Source: Pedobacter steynii
GTDB lineage: Bacteria > Bacteroidota > Bacteroidia > Sphingobacteriales > Sphingobacteriaceae
Length of the DNA: 64,000 nt
Direction of reading: 5' to 3'
Assembly: GCF_001721645.1 (NCBI RefSeq)
Contig: NZ_CP017141.1
Span: 6,200,001-6,264,000 of the forward strand
Part shown: piece after piece, positions 51,514 through 61,226 of the stretch
How positions within the stretch are numbered: the first letter of the stretch is position 1
Layout of the letters: every line of letters starts with the position of its first letter
The notes under the pieces: model-generated
Told to the model about the DNA's origin: nothing
Databases searched by the model: none
Seen by the model: only the letters and a program-made list of their open reading frames with translations
Position numbers and translations under genes: made by a program

Positions 51514-53082
51514 ATGAGTAATGATAACGGAAATCAGGGACAAGACAAAGCAAACTTCACTGCCAGAAAAAACAGGTTAAGCAATTCCATGAATACGATG
51601 GGAAAGATACCACCTCAGGCTTTAGACCTTGAAGAAGCTGTCCTTGGTGCTTTAATGTTAGAAAAAGATGCACTTTCTACAGTAATTGATATTTTGAAAC
51701 CAGAGGTTTTTTATGCCGAAGCGCATAAGAAAATCTTTGAAGCCATTGCTTTATTGTTTCAGAAATCAAAGCCTGTCGACATTTTAACAGTAACCTCAGA
51801 GCTTAGAAACCTGGGCTTACTGGAAATGGTAGGTGGTGCTTATTACATTACAAACCTGACCAACAGGGTTGCTTCAGCAGCAAATATAGAATACCATGCC
51901 CGGATCATTTCACAGAAATACATCCAGCGCGAACTGATCAGGATCTCTTCTGAGATTATTCAGAATGCCTATGAGGATACGACGGATATTTTCGATCTGC
52001 TGGACCATGCAGAAAAGAATTTGTTTGACATTGCCCAGAACAACCTTCGCAGGGATACCCAGAAAATGGACGAGATTGTTAAACAATCCCTGGCTACTTT
52101 AGAGGAACTTCGCGGAAAAAGTGACGGATTAACCGGGGTACCTTCAGGCTTTACTGATCTGGATCGGATAACCGGTGGCTGGCAACCTTCAGATCTGGTG
52201 ATCATCGCGGCACGTCCGGCGATGGGAAAGACTGCATTCGTACTAACCTGTGCCAGAAATGCGGCAGTAGACTTTAAACGTGCAGTAGTGGTATTCTCCC
52301 TGGAGATGTCTTCGGTACAGTTAGTGAATCGTCTGATTTCCGGAGAAACGGAGATTGAGCAGGAAAAGATCAGAAAAGGGAATCTTGCGGAATGGGAATG
52401 GCAACAACTCCACAGTAAAATAGGTTCTTTAACAGAAGCCCCATTATTAATTGACGATACCCCTGCCTTAAATATCTTCGAATTCAGGGCAAAATGCAGA
52501 AGGTTAAAATCACAATACGACTTACAGTTAATCATCATCGATTACCTGCAGCTGATGCATGGTAAAGGTGAAGGTGGTGGTGGAAACAGGGAGCAGGAAA
52601 TTGGTAGTATCTCCAGGGCCCTGAAATCCGTAGCTAAAGAATTAAATGTTCCTGTACTCGCGCTATCTCAGTTGAGTCGTGCGGTAGAGAGCAGGCCCGG
52701 ACAAAACGGTAAACGCCCGATGTTATCGGATTTACGTGAATCCGGTTCCATCGAGCAGGATGCGGATATGGTGCTCTTCTTGTACAGGCCGGAGTATTAC
52801 GGGATTACAGAAGATGAGCAGGGACGTTCACAGGCAGGTATTGGTGAGGTAATTATTGCAAAACACCGTAATGGTGAAACGGGTATTGTTCCCCTTCGCT
52901 TTATTGGTAAATACGTTAAGTTTGCGGATCTGGAAGAGAATTTCTCTGCACCTACCTCCTTCTCTATGGATAGCCCTAGTGCAGGAATGCAGCCTTCGCA
53001 GGATTTCGACAGACCTGCCGGCAATGTCATCATTAAACCATCCAGAATGGATGACATGAACGATGATGATGCACCGTTCTAA
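51514..53082 (+). CDS. dnaB: Replicative DNA helicase DnaB
   Basis: The 522-residue protein has the N-terminal DnaB domain (PPQALDLEEAVLGALMLEKDAL) and the RecA-like helicase domain with Walker A (ARPAMGKTAFVLTCARN), Walker B (LIIIDYLQLMHG), and LSQLSRAVE and LRESGSIEQDADMVLFLYRPEYY. No intein is present. It is the ring helicase at the replication fork. The acidic C-terminal tail ends in DDDAPF. Confidence 0.96.
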   Translation: MSNDNGNQGQDKANFTARKNRLSNSMNTMGKIPPQALDLEEAVLGALMLEKDALSTVIDILKPEVFYAEAHKKIFEAIALLFQKSKPVDILTVTSELRNLGLLEMVGGAYYITNLTNRVASAANIEYHARIISQKYIQRELIRISSEIIQNAYEDTTDIFDLLDHAEKNLFDIAQNNLRRDTQKMDEIVKQSLATLEELRGKSDGLTGVPSGFTDLDRITGGWQPSDLVIIAARPAMGKTAFVLTCARNAAVDFKRAVVVFSLEMSSVQLVNRLISGETEIEQEKIRKGNLAEWEWQQLHSKIGSLTEAPLLIDDTPALNIFEFRAKCRRLKSQYDLQLIIIDYLQLMHGKGEGGGGNREQEIGSISRALKSVAKELNVPVLALSQLSRAVESRPGQNGKRPMLSDLRESGSIEQDADMVLFLYRPEYYGITEDEQGRSQAGIGEVIIAKHRNGETGIVPLRFIGKYVKFADLEENFSAPTSFSMDSPSAGMQPSQDFDRPAGNVIIKPSRMDDMNDDDAPF

Positions 53083-53091
53083 AATAAAATA

Positions 53092-54291
53092 TCAAATGAA
53101 ATAACCGAGTAAGATTCCCGCCAGCACAATGAATGGCGGGCTTATCCGGGTGAAATGAAGCACCAGAAAGGTGCTCAACATCACGCCTATTCCCATCAGG
53201 TTTAAGCCCATTGGCATTACCAGCAGGATAAAAGCGGCAATGATAAAGCCAACGCTAACTGCATTGATTCCTGACATAGAGTATTTAATTCTGGAGATCT
53301 TTTTCAAATCTTCCCAGAAAGGCACGATAAACAGGACCAATAACAGGCCAGGCAGGTTAATCCCCATAACCGCGACCAAGCCCCCCAGAATCTGTCCGGT
53401 AAGCCCGTAACCAAAGGTTTTCATACTCAAAGTCCCTACATAACTTGTAAAGGAAAAAGTAGGTCCCGGTAAGGCCTGCTGAAGGGCAAAACCGGAAAGG
53501 AAACCAGAACCGTTCAGGTAATGTTTCATTTCCACAAACTCCGTAAACATTAAAGGTACAAGTACTTGTCCGCCTCCAAAAATGAGGATCCCGTTCCGGT
53601 AAAAGTTTTCAAACAGCCTGATCGGTAAACTAAAGGGAGAAGTCCTGTTTATGATCGCCCCCAATAGTGACAGCAACAGCAATACACCAAGGAAATAGAT
53701 CAGTTTCTTAGGATTAATGTTAGAGAAGAGTTTTACCCGGAGCTCACTTTCTTCCTTTGGTGTTCCGATAGCCGAAGATATCATTCCGCCAATCAGGATT
53801 GCAATAGGAAATACATAAGCATTTCTGAGCACCAGCGTGACAATTACTGCCGCAACTGCCAGAAAAACGGTTAATTGTGAAATGAGTACCCTTTTGGCCA
53901 GGTTAAAGGCACCAAAGGCAACAATCCCCAGTGCAATGGGTTGAATATACTCCAGGATTTCCCCGAATTTCTGCTTCTGATCCCATCTGGCAAAGCTAAT
54001 GGCAGCAAAAGTCATTACCGCAGCAGAAGGAAGGACCCAGATCAGGAAGCTGATGAGCGCAATTTTCAGCCCTCCTACTTTATACGCAATCCCAACCAGG
54101 GTTTGAGTAGATGCCGGACCAGGTAATACCTGTGCCAGCGCATTTAATTCCAGCAATTCCTCTTCAGAAACATACCTGACGTCTTTTACAAAGTACTTCA
54201 GCAATAAAGCGAGATGCGCCTGTGCACCACCAAAGGCAGTAAACGTAAACAAAAACACATCCCTGATAAATAGCAGTTGTCTTTTACTCAA
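53092..54291 (-). CDS. chrA: Chromate transporter, two-domain CHR family
   Basis: A 399-residue membrane protein with two CHR halves: the first has FTAFGGAQAHLALLLKYFV and VLPGPASTQTLVGIAYKVGG, the second FGGGQVLVPLMFTEF and ALPGPTFSFTSYVGTLS. Ten or more hydrophobic helices are visible. ChrA exports chromate, taking it for sulfate; whether this one confers resistance cannot be told. It converges on dnaB and lies 11 bases downstream of a TPR gene on the same strand. Confidence 0.9.
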   Translation of the reverse strand: MSKRQLLFIRDVFLFTFTAFGGAQAHLALLLKYFVKDVRYVSEEELLELNALAQVLPGPASTQTLVGIAYKVGGLKIALISFLIWVLPSAAVMTFAAISFARWDQKQKFGEILEYIQPIALGIVAFGAFNLAKRVLISQLTVFLAVAAVIVTLVLRNAYVFPIAILIGGMISSAIGTPKEESELRVKLFSNINPKKLIYFLGVLLLLSLLGAIINRTSPFSLPIRLFENFYRNGILIFGGGQVLVPLMFTEFVEMKHYLNGSGFLSGFALQQALPGPTFSFTSYVGTLSMKTFGYGLTGQILGGLVAVMGINLPGLLLVLFIVPFWEDLKKISRIKYSMSGINAVSVGFIIAAFILLVMPMGLNLMGIGVMLSTFLVLHFTRISPPFIVLAGILLGYFI

Positions 54292-54302
54292 CTTAATAAA
54301 GG

Positions 54303-54638
54303 TTAATCGTCCTCATAATCTAAACCTGCAGCAGAATTATAAGCCCCCTGTAACTCAGAAAAGGCATGCATATCCCGTTTATTTTTTGCCACGGCCATTC
54401 CTTTCTGATAGGTGGTTATGGCTTCTTCTTTTTGCTGTTGTTTTTCGTATAATTTACCCAGATGGTAATAAGTTCCTACATAATCCGGGTGTTCTGCCGT
54501 GAGTTTCAAATAATACTCAAATGCCTTTTCTACGTCATTTGAATTGTTGTATTCGGTCGCTAAAGCGTATAGAACGAATGGATCATTGGGATCATTGGAC
54601 AAAAACTCCAATAACTTTGCTAATCGGGTACTTTGCAT
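54303..54638 (-). CDS. Small TPR protein
   Basis: A 111-residue all-helical protein with about two and a half TPR repeats (FVLYALATEYNNSNDVEKAFEYYLKL, VGTYYHLGKLYEKQQQKEEAITTYQKG). No signal peptide, so likely a cytoplasmic adaptor; its partner is unknown. It is divergent from etfB with a 45-base gap and probably cotranscribed with chrA. Confidence 0.85.
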   Translation of the reverse strand: MQSTRLAKLLEFLSNDPNDPFVLYALATEYNNSNDVEKAFEYYLKLTAEHPDYVGTYYHLGKLYEKQQQKEEAITTYQKGMAVAKNKRDMHAFSELQGAYNSAAGLDYEDD

Positions 54639-54660
54639 TTTAATTCCCTGCTTTTTTAAT

Positions 54661-54668
54661 TAGATTTG
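54661..54668 (+). promoter_or_regulatory. -7 promoter element for etfBA
   Basis: TAGATTTG matches TAnnTTTG 15 bases before the etfB ATG. A TTTG at 54632-54635 could be the -33 element, although the 25-base spacer is a little long. Confidence 0.55.
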
Positions 54669-54683
54669 CAAAAAGACAATTTT

Positions 54684-55421
54684 ATGAAAATATTAGTTTG
54701 TATCAGTAATGTGCCCGACACAACGACAAAAATAACTTTTACTAACGATAATACACAATTCAATACATCAGGAGTCTCATTTATTGTGAATCCATATGAT
54801 GAAATTGCCTTATCAAGAGCAATTGAGCTGTGTGCCGGTGGTAAAGGAACCGTTACCGTTATCAATGTTGGAGAAAGCGTCACAGAACCAACCATAAGAA
54901 AAGCACTAGCCATCGGAGCAGACGATGCAGTCAGAATCAATGCAGATCCGAGAGATGCTTATTTCACTGCTTATCAGATCGCGGAATATGCGAAAACTAC
55001 AGATTATGACATGATCCTTTGCGGTCGTGAATCCATTGATTATAACGGATCACAAGTAGCGGCAATGGTTGGTGAATTTTTAGATATCCCTTCTATCTCC
55101 ATCATCAAAAAATTAGACTATGATGGAACTACTGCCACTATTGAACGCGAAATTGAGGGTGGTAAAGAAGTGGTTTCTGTAAGCGGCAAATTTATCGCAA
55201 GCTGCGCTGAAGGAACAGCTGTTGCAACCATTCCTAATATGAGAGGCATCATGTCTGCAAGATCTAAACCTCTTCAGGTTGTTGAAGCTAAGGAAATAGC
55301 ACAAATCAGTAAAGTAAAACAGTTTGACACTCCTCCTCCACGCGGAGCGGTTAAATTGGTTCCTGCAGAAGAAACAGAAAAGCTAATCGGCCTTCTTCAT
55401 TCAGAAGCGAAAGTTATCTAA
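54684..55421 (+). CDS. etfB: Electron transfer flavoprotein, beta subunit
   Basis: The 245-residue protein has the EtfB pattern: MKILVCISNVPDTTTKI, VNPYDEIALSRAIEL, the AMP-binding ADDAVRI and CGRESIDYNGSQVAAMVGEFL, and the C-terminal PPRGAVKLVP. With EtfA it forms the FAD/AMP heterodimer that carries electrons from acyl-CoA dehydrogenases to the quinone pool. The ATG at 54684 was chosen; the longer frame starts with a TTG inside the -7 element. Confidence 0.95.
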   Translation: MKILVCISNVPDTTTKITFTNDNTQFNTSGVSFIVNPYDEIALSRAIELCAGGKGTVTVINVGESVTEPTIRKALAIGADDAVRINADPRDAYFTAYQIAEYAKTTDYDMILCGRESIDYNGSQVAAMVGEFLDIPSISIIKKLDYDGTTATIEREIEGGKEVVSVSGKFIASCAEGTAVATIPNMRGIMSARSKPLQVVEAKEIAQISKVKQFDTPPPRGAVKLVPAEETEKLIGLLHSEAKVI

Positions 55422-55465
55422 GTTTCCTATTTCACAGTTTAAAAAAATTATTTAATAAAGATCTT

Positions 55466-56437
55466 ATGTCAGTTTTAGTATATGTAGAACAAGTCGATGG
55501 TAAGTTTAAGAAATCTGTTTTCGAAGCAGTATCTTACGCAAAATCCATTGCAGATATACAAGGAAGTAATTTAACCGCGATATCTATTGGTAATGTTGGA
55601 GAAGGTGAACTTAAAGAACTTGGTAAATACGGAGCCTCTAAAGTATTAAATGTTTCCAATGACCAGTTAAAAACCTTCGTTAATCAGGCTTATGCCTCGG
55701 TTATTGCCGAAGCCGCGAAAAAAGAAAATGCAGATGTAGTGGTTTTATCCAACTCTTTCTCCGGAAAAGGTCTGGCACCGCGTATTGCTGTAAAACTGGA
55801 AGCAGGATTAGTAGACGGTGCAGTAGAATTGCCTAAATTAGACGGAGGTCAGTTTCTAGTAAAGAAAACTGCTTTCTCAGGTAAGGCATTTGCCATCACT
55901 GAATTGACTTCCGCAACGAAAGTTATTGCTTTAAACCCGAATGCATTTGGCGTAAAGGAATCTGCAGTTGATGCAGCTGTTGAGGCATTCAGTCCTGAAA
56001 TCAAAACCACAGATTTCAGTGCAATCGTTAAAGAAATTGTAAGGGCAACCAATAAAGTTTCTCTACCTGATGCAGAGCTGGTTGTTTCTGCAGGAAGAGG
56101 CTTGAAAAGTCCGGACAACTGGGGAATGATCGAAGAGCTGGCTAATTTATTAGGTGCAGCTACTGCTTGTTCCAAACCGGTATCTGATGCAGACTGGAGA
56201 CCACATTCTGAGCACGTTGGCCAGACAGGAATTGCCATCAGCCCGAACTTATATATCGCTATCGGTATTTCAGGAGCCATTCAGCATTTAGCAGGTGTAA
56301 GTTCTTCGAAAGTTATTGTAGTGATCAATATAGATCCTGAAGCCCCTTTCTTCAAAGTAGCAGACTACGGAATCGTTGGTGATGCCTTCGTAGTAGTACC
56401 CAAATTAATTGAAGCTTTAAAAGCACATAAAGGTTAA
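55466..56437 (+). CDS. etfA: Electron transfer flavoprotein, alpha subunit
   Basis: A 323-residue EtfA with the N-terminal domain (VLVYVEQVDGKFKKSVFEAVSYA) and the C-terminal FAD-binding region DWRPHSEHVGQTGIAISPNLY, GISGAIQHLAGVSSSKVIV and APFFKVADYGIVGD. It follows etfB by 44 bases and ends just before a large hairpin terminator. Together they form the complete ETF operon. Confidence 0.96.
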   Translation: MSVLVYVEQVDGKFKKSVFEAVSYAKSIADIQGSNLTAISIGNVGEGELKELGKYGASKVLNVSNDQLKTFVNQAYASVIAEAAKKENADVVVLSNSFSGKGLAPRIAVKLEAGLVDGAVELPKLDGGQFLVKKTAFSGKAFAITELTSATKVIALNPNAFGVKESAVDAAVEAFSPEIKTTDFSAIVKEIVRATNKVSLPDAELVVSAGRGLKSPDNWGMIEELANLLGAATACSKPVSDADWRPHSEHVGQTGIAISPNLYIAIGISGAIQHLAGVSSSKVIVVINIDPEAPFFKVADYGIVGDAFVVVPKLIEALKAHKG

Positions 56438-56440
56438 TTA

Positions 56441-56476
56441 AATACCCGGCGGAAACCTTGGTTTTGGCCGGGTATT
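56441..56476 (+). terminator. Intrinsic terminator after etfA
   Basis: AATACCCGGC (56441-56450) pairs with GCCGGGTATT (56467-56476) and an inner AAACC-tt-GGTTT extends the hairpin. It lies 8 bases before the next ATG, so it may also affect that gene. Confidence 0.7.
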
Positions 56477-56483
56477 ATTTAAT

Positions 56484-57098
56484 ATGAAAAAAGTAAAACT
56501 CGACATTATTGGTTTGTCCTACAGCCAAACCCAATCAGGAGCATACGCCCTGGTACTTGGTGAAGTAAATGGCAGAAGACGTTTACCGATTATTATTGGT
56601 GCGTTTGAAGCACAAGCTATTGCCATAGAAATTGAGAAAATGGTCCCTAGTCGGCCTTTAACTCATGACCTCTTTAAAACTTTCGCCCAGACCTACAATG
56701 TGCAAATTACAGAAATCCTGATCTACAATCTTGTAGAAGGTGTTTTCTTTGCCAAGCTGATTTGTACCGATGGCGAAACCATACAGGAAATTGACGCAAG
56801 AACTTCTGATGCCATCGCATTGGCTGTTCGCTTTAATGCCACCATATACACTTACGAATTTATCCTTTCTTCTGCAGGTATTGTCATCGAAGGCAATGAC
56901 TTCCTGTTTCTGGAAAACATGGATAACATTCCGAAAGATCAGGGCTCTGAAGACATTGGTACTTCTATCCCGGGCGCTAACTATAAAAACCTCAGTATTG
57001 AGGAGTTAAATCAAAAACTTCAGGAGGCAATTGCCGAAGAAGCTTATGAGAAAGCGGCGAGAATACGGGATGAGCTGAATAAAAGAAATTCTGCATAA
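56484..57098 (+). CDS. Bifunctional nuclease family (DUF151) protein with UVR motif
   Basis: Residues 1-135 are a DUF151 domain (VKLDIIGLSYSQTQSGAYALVLGEVNGRRRLPIIIGAFEAQAIAIEIE, DARTSDAIALAVRFNATIY), and the C-terminal 35 residues contain a UvrB/UvrC-type helical motif (IEELNQKLQEAIAEEAYEKAARIRDELNKR, split here by position 170-200). The family is reported to have nuclease activity in plants and mycobacteria. This two-domain form is common in Bacteroidota. Its start is directly behind the etfA terminator. Confidence 0.9.
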   Translation: MKKVKLDIIGLSYSQTQSGAYALVLGEVNGRRRLPIIIGAFEAQAIAIEIEKMVPSRPLTHDLFKTFAQTYNVQITEILIYNLVEGVFFAKLICTDGETIQEIDARTSDAIALAVRFNATIYTYEFILSSAGIVIEGNDFLFLENMDNIPKDQGSEDIGTSIPGANYKNLSIEELNQKLQEAIAEEAYEKAARIRDELNKRNSA

Positions 57099-57244
57099 CA
57101 CCACCATTTCCATATTATTTTACATAAAAAGCTGGATATAACAAATTTTTACTACTTATTTCAAACTATTTCGACTCATTTTAGATATTGTTTTAAAATA
57201 GTGATATATTCAGCTTCAATTCAAAATCAAACTAAACTATTATT

Positions 57245-58510
57245 ATGAATGTTAAGTTACGCTTAACGCTGATGAATTTCCTACAGTTTTTCATATGGGG
57301 ATCATGGCTAATTACCATCGGAGTATATTGGTTTCAAAACAAAAAATGGTCTGGTGCTGAATTTGGAGCCATATTCTCTACTATGGGAATTTCTTCTATT
57401 TTCATGCCCGCGCTTACGGGAATCATTTCTGATCGTTTTATCAATGCCGAAAAACTGTATGGAGCATTGCATATTATGGGAGCAATAGTGCTTTTCACCT
57501 TACCTATGGTGACCGATCCATCGGTTTTCTTTTGGGTGATCCTCCTGAATATGATTTTTTATATGCCTACACTCTCTTTATCCATAACTGTAGCTTATTC
57601 CGCATTAAAAAGCAACAATAAAGATGTGGTAAAAGATTATCCGCCAATTCGGATCTGGGGAACCATAGGTTTTATTGCAGCGTTATGGGTGGTGAGTCTT
57701 ACTGGAAATGAAGCTTCTTCCAATCAGTTTTATATTGCATCGGCAGTTTCTTTAGCATTGGGAATATATGCATTTACGCTTCCGAAATGTCCTCCTCTGG
57801 CCAGTAAAATTGCTACAAAGTCCTTTGTTGATGCTTTAGGTTTAAGGGCATTCACCTTGTTTAGACAGCGAAAATTTGCGGTTTTCTTCTTCTTTTCTAT
57901 GTTTTTAGGTGCTGCCTTACAGTTGACGAATGCCTATGGAGATACCTTTCTGCATGATTTCAAAAATGTACCTGAATATCAGGACCTTCTTGCCGTAAAA
58001 TATCCTGCTGTAATTATGTCGATTTCCCAAATATCGGAGACCTTGTTCATCCTTGCCATTCCTTTTTTCCTACGAAAATTCGGTATAAAATACGTGATGT
58101 TATTTAGTATGATTGCCTGGGTGTTGCGCTTTGGCCTATTTGCCTTTGCTGATCCGGCCGGTGGCCTGTGGATGATCATTTTATCTTGTATTATTTATGG
58201 AATGGCTTTTGACTTTTTCAATATATCCGGTTCCTTATTTGTGGAAACACAGATAGACGAAAAAATAAGAGGTAGTGCCCAAGGTTTATTTATGATGATG
58301 GTAAACGGTTTTGGCGCCCTTTTTGGAAGTTTTGCGAGCGGGTACATTATACAGCAGTTTTTCACCAATGCAGATCAAAGTAAAGACTGGTATCACATCT
58401 GGATTACTTTTGCATCCTATACTTTGGTTTTAGCCATCATATTCCCTTTCATTTTCAAATACAAGCACAATAAGGCAGAAGCAAAAGCCATTGAGGCGAT
58501 GAACCACTAA
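57245..58510 (+). CDS. Nucleoside permease, MFS NupG-like
   Basis: A 421-residue protein with about twelve hydrophobic helices and the NupG/XapB-type start (VKLRLTLMNFLQFFIWGSWLITIG), the ISDRFINAEKLYG loop after helix 2 and a duplicated half beginning near residue 215. Family members are proton-coupled nucleoside importers. There is no nearby nucleoside catabolism gene, so the substrate is inferred from family only. It has a 146-base upstream gap without a clear promoter motif. Confidence 0.88.
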   Translation: MNVKLRLTLMNFLQFFIWGSWLITIGVYWFQNKKWSGAEFGAIFSTMGISSIFMPALTGIISDRFINAEKLYGALHIMGAIVLFTLPMVTDPSVFFWVILLNMIFYMPTLSLSITVAYSALKSNNKDVVKDYPPIRIWGTIGFIAALWVVSLTGNEASSNQFYIASAVSLALGIYAFTLPKCPPLASKIATKSFVDALGLRAFTLFRQRKFAVFFFFSMFLGAALQLTNAYGDTFLHDFKNVPEYQDLLAVKYPAVIMSISQISETLFILAIPFFLRKFGIKYVMLFSMIAWVLRFGLFAFADPAGGLWMIILSCIIYGMAFDFFNISGSLFVETQIDEKIRGSAQGLFMMMVNGFGALFGSFASGYIIQQFFTNADQSKDWYHIWITFASYTLVLAIIFPFIFKYKHNKAEAKAIEAMNH

Positions 58511-58532
58511 ACGCCTTTAAAACTCTCCATAT

Positions 58533-59603
58533 ATGTCAGGTAGATACCGTAAAGAAAAAAACTGTTTAAACTGCGGCCATACGGTTGAAGATCATTTCTG
58601 TTCGCATTGCGGACAGGAAAACATCATCGTTGAAGAAGATGCTTTGCACATGATCGTTCATGCAACAGCTGATTATTTCCATTTTGAGTCGAAGTTTTTC
58701 GGCACAATAAAGCCCCTTCTGATAAAACCGGGATGGCTTACACAACAATACGTGGACGGTAAAAGGGTAAAGTTTATTCACCCTATCCGTTTATATATTT
58801 TTGTGAGTATTGTTTTCTTTCTGGTGATCCTTAGTGGTGGTCACAAAGCAAAAAAACATGTTGAAGTTGCTCCGGAAACAAAGGAAGAAACACTAAAAAA
58901 AGACAGTCTTCAAAAAGATGGCCTTACAAGACTAAAAGAAGGTCTTTCGACCGTCCCGGTTCCCGGAGCATTGAAAGACAGCATCATTAGTGACATTAAT
59001 AAAAACGCAAAAGCACGTAAGAAGGATCAGGAATCCGAGCCGGTATATTTCAAGCTGGACAGTGTATTACGGGGGAAATTTGAGACAGTCGAGGACTACG
59101 ATAAGCACCAAAAGAGCCTGCCGAAATCAGAGCAGGACAATTTCATTGAAAATTATATCGCTAAAAAAAATATAGATCTTAAAGATTATCCCGGTGATAT
59201 AGGGAAAAAGGTGTTGGAGGATTTTCTTCACAATCTCCCAAAGATGATGTTCCTCCTGCTCCCTTTATTCGCATTACTATTAAAGCTGATATATATCCGT
59301 AAAAAGAAATACTATTACGAACATCTGATCTTTTCTTTTCACCTCCATTCGGCATTATTTCTAAGTATATTGATTACGATATTTCTTAGCTGGCTCTCAG
59401 GCTTCGTTTATAATGCAACTGGTTTTATGCGGGGAGCATGTTTCTTTTACATTGTTTGGTATATCTACCGTTCTTTAAGAACCTTTTATAACAGTAGCCG
59501 ATGGATCACTGTTTTTAAGATCTTCTTCCTTTTGTTTGGTTATACCATTTTGGTTTCCATCACTTTTCTTATTGGAATCCTGATATCGGTTGTACTCATG
59601 TAA
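58533..59603 (+). CDS. DUF3667 membrane protein with zinc ribbon
   Basis: A 356-residue protein with an N-terminal zinc ribbon (CLNCGH and CSHCGQE, residues 11-30), the DUF3667 core (GWLTQQYVDGKRVKFIHPIRLYIFVSIVFFLV), a long charged, probably extracytoplasmic loop (~105-220) and about five C-terminal helices. The function of DUF3667 is unknown. It follows the nucleoside permease by 22 bases and may share its transcript. Confidence 0.85.
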   Translation: MSGRYRKEKNCLNCGHTVEDHFCSHCGQENIIVEEDALHMIVHATADYFHFESKFFGTIKPLLIKPGWLTQQYVDGKRVKFIHPIRLYIFVSIVFFLVILSGGHKAKKHVEVAPETKEETLKKDSLQKDGLTRLKEGLSTVPVPGALKDSIISDINKNAKARKKDQESEPVYFKLDSVLRGKFETVEDYDKHQKSLPKSEQDNFIENYIAKKNIDLKDYPGDIGKKVLEDFLHNLPKMMFLLLPLFALLLKLIYIRKKKYYYEHLIFSFHLHSALFLSILITIFLSWLSGFVYNATGFMRGACFFYIVWYIYRSLRTFYNSSRWITVFKIFFLLFGYTILVSITFLIGILISVVLM

Positions 59604-59621
59604 TACCAATAAAATATTGTT

Positions 59622-59655
59622 AAAAGAGCGGAAAAATATATTTTTCTGCTCTTTT
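59622..59655 (+). terminator. Intrinsic terminator after the DUF3667 gene
   Basis: AAAAGAGC (59622-59629) pairs with GCTCTTTT (59648-59655), with an inner GAAAAATA/TATTTTTC pairing, and is followed by a T run. Confidence 0.75.
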
Positions 59656-59753
59656 TATATAAGCCCAGGCCCAAGCTCACATTGGCCATCTTTATAGAAT
59701 CCTCAGGGAATAAATTCCCCGCTTCATAAACCAAAAGAAAAACATCTTGAAAT

Positions 59754-59795
59754 AAAAAAGCGATCGGGTAAATAGTATTACCCGATCGCTTTTTT
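59754..59795. terminator. Intrinsic terminator, downstream of gltA
   Basis: A perfect 18-base inverted repeat (AAAAAAGCGATCGGGTAA, loop of 6, complement at 59778-59795) with A/T runs on both sides terminates gltA on the minus strand and can serve both directions. Confidence 0.9.
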
Positions 59796-59814
59796 TATGA
59801 CGTTTTATCAGAGA

Positions 59815-61101
59815 TTATCTGGCGCTGATGTCCGTAAAATCTCTGTTGGTATGACCTACATACACCTGACGTGGGCGACCGATAGGTTCTTTGTTCTCAT
59901 GCATTTCTTTCCATTGTGCAATCCATCCCGGTAGGCGACCTAAGGCAAACAATACCGTAAACATATCTGTAGGGAAGCCTAAAGCCCTGTAAATGATTCC
60001 TGAGTAGAAATCAACGTTAGGGTACAATTTACGTTCTACGAAGTAAGGATCGTTTAATGCAGCTTCTTCCAGTTTTTTCGCAATTTCCAGAACAGGATCA
60101 TTGATGCCTAATTTCTCCAGGATCTCATCACAAGCTTTCTTGATGATTTTTGCTCTTGGATCAAAGTTTTTATAAACACGGTGACCAAAACCCATCATAC
60201 GGAAAGGATCGTTTTTATCTTTTGCTTTGTTGATCCATTTCTCTGTATCTCCACCATCTTCTTTAATGCGCTCCAGCATTTCGATTACAGCCTGGTTTGC
60301 ACCACCATGAAGCGGGCCCCAAAGTGCTGCGATTCCTGCAGATACTGAAGCGTACAGGTTACAGTCTGAAGAACCTACCATTCTTACTGTTGAAGCAGAA
60401 CAGTTCTGCTCATGATCAGCATGAAGGATCAGTAAAGTATTCATTGCTTTTACTACTACCGGATCAATTTCCACTTCTTCCGTACGCTGACCGAAGATCA
60501 TGTTTAAGAAATTGCTAACGTAGTCGTATTTATTTTTTGGATAGATCAGCGGATGACCTAAAGATTTTTTATAAATGAAAGATACTATGGTTGGGAATTT
60601 CGCCAATAGTTTGATCATGGTCAGGTCCATGGTCTCCGGATCAGAATTTGCATTTAAAGATTCCGGATAGAATGTTGACAATGAGCACACCAAAGAAGCC
60701 AGTTGCGCCATTGGATGAGATTTAGAAGGATATCCATCCAAAAACTTCTTCATGTCTTCGTGAATCAGTGTATGACGACTGATCGAAGCCTGAAAATCAT
60801 CCAGTTGTTCTTGTTTGGGTAAATCGCCATATATAAGCAGGTAGGCTACCTCCAGAAAAGTTGATTTTTCTGCAAGCACTTCGATTGGGTAACCGCGGTA
60901 TTTTAAAATTCCTTTTTCACCGTCTAAAAAGGTAATTGCACTTTTTGTTGATCCCGTATTTTTGTAACCAAGGTCTAATGTAATGTGACCTGTTAAATCT
61001 CTAAGCTTAGAAATATCTATCGACTTCTCCCCTTCGGTACCTGTAATAACGGGAAATTCATAGACTTTTCCGTCAATCTTAATTTCTGCAATATCTGACA
61101 T
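59815..61101 (-). CDS. gltA: Citrate synthase
   Basis: A 428-residue hexameric-type (type II) citrate synthase: an N-terminal beta domain (ADIAEIKIDGKVYEFPVI-like start, GEKGILKYRGYPIEVLAEKS), and the active-site segments NCSASTVRMVGSS, WGPLHGGANQAV, GFGHRVYKNFDPRA and PNVDFYSGIIYRALG. It condenses acetyl-CoA with oxaloacetate. It forms a single-gene unit with a -7 element upstream and a strong terminator downstream. Confidence 0.97.
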   Translation of the reverse strand: MSDIAEIKIDGKVYEFPVITGTEGEKSIDISKLRDLTGHITLDLGYKNTGSTKSAITFLDGEKGILKYRGYPIEVLAEKSTFLEVAYLLIYGDLPKQEQLDDFQASISRHTLIHEDMKKFLDGYPSKSHPMAQLASLVCSLSTFYPESLNANSDPETMDLTMIKLLAKFPTIVSFIYKKSLGHPLIYPKNKYDYVSNFLNMIFGQRTEEVEIDPVVVKAMNTLLILHADHEQNCSASTVRMVGSSDCNLYASVSAGIAALWGPLHGGANQAVIEMLERIKEDGGDTEKWINKAKDKNDPFRMMGFGHRVYKNFDPRAKIIKKACDEILEKLGINDPVLEIAKKLEEAALNDPYFVERKLYPNVDFYSGIIYRALGFPTDMFTVLFALGRLPGWIAQWKEMHENKEPIGRPRQVYVGHTNRDFTDISAR

Positions 61102-61126
61102 ATATATATCTTAAATTTATAATAAA

Positions 61127-61134
61127 CAAAACTA
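61127..61134 (-). promoter_or_regulatory. -7 promoter element for gltA
   Basis: The minus strand reads TAGTTTTG, matching TAnnTTTG, 26 bases before the gltA start at 61101. Confidence 0.5.
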
Positions 61135-61226
61135 GCTAATCCTTTTTGATTAGCATTTAATCAGCTATAACAAAGCTGTTAAATAATTATTAAATGTGAG
61201 TCAAATCCAAGTAAGAATCCGAGATT

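Noticed and set aside
51969..52538. 189-codon open frame opposite dnaB
   Set aside because: It lies entirely within the well-conserved dnaB gene on the other strand; Ser/Cys-rich composition is that of a shadow frame.
55849..56280. 143-codon open frame opposite etfA
   Set aside because: Shadow of a highly conserved gene; low-complexity Ala/Ser/Thr composition.
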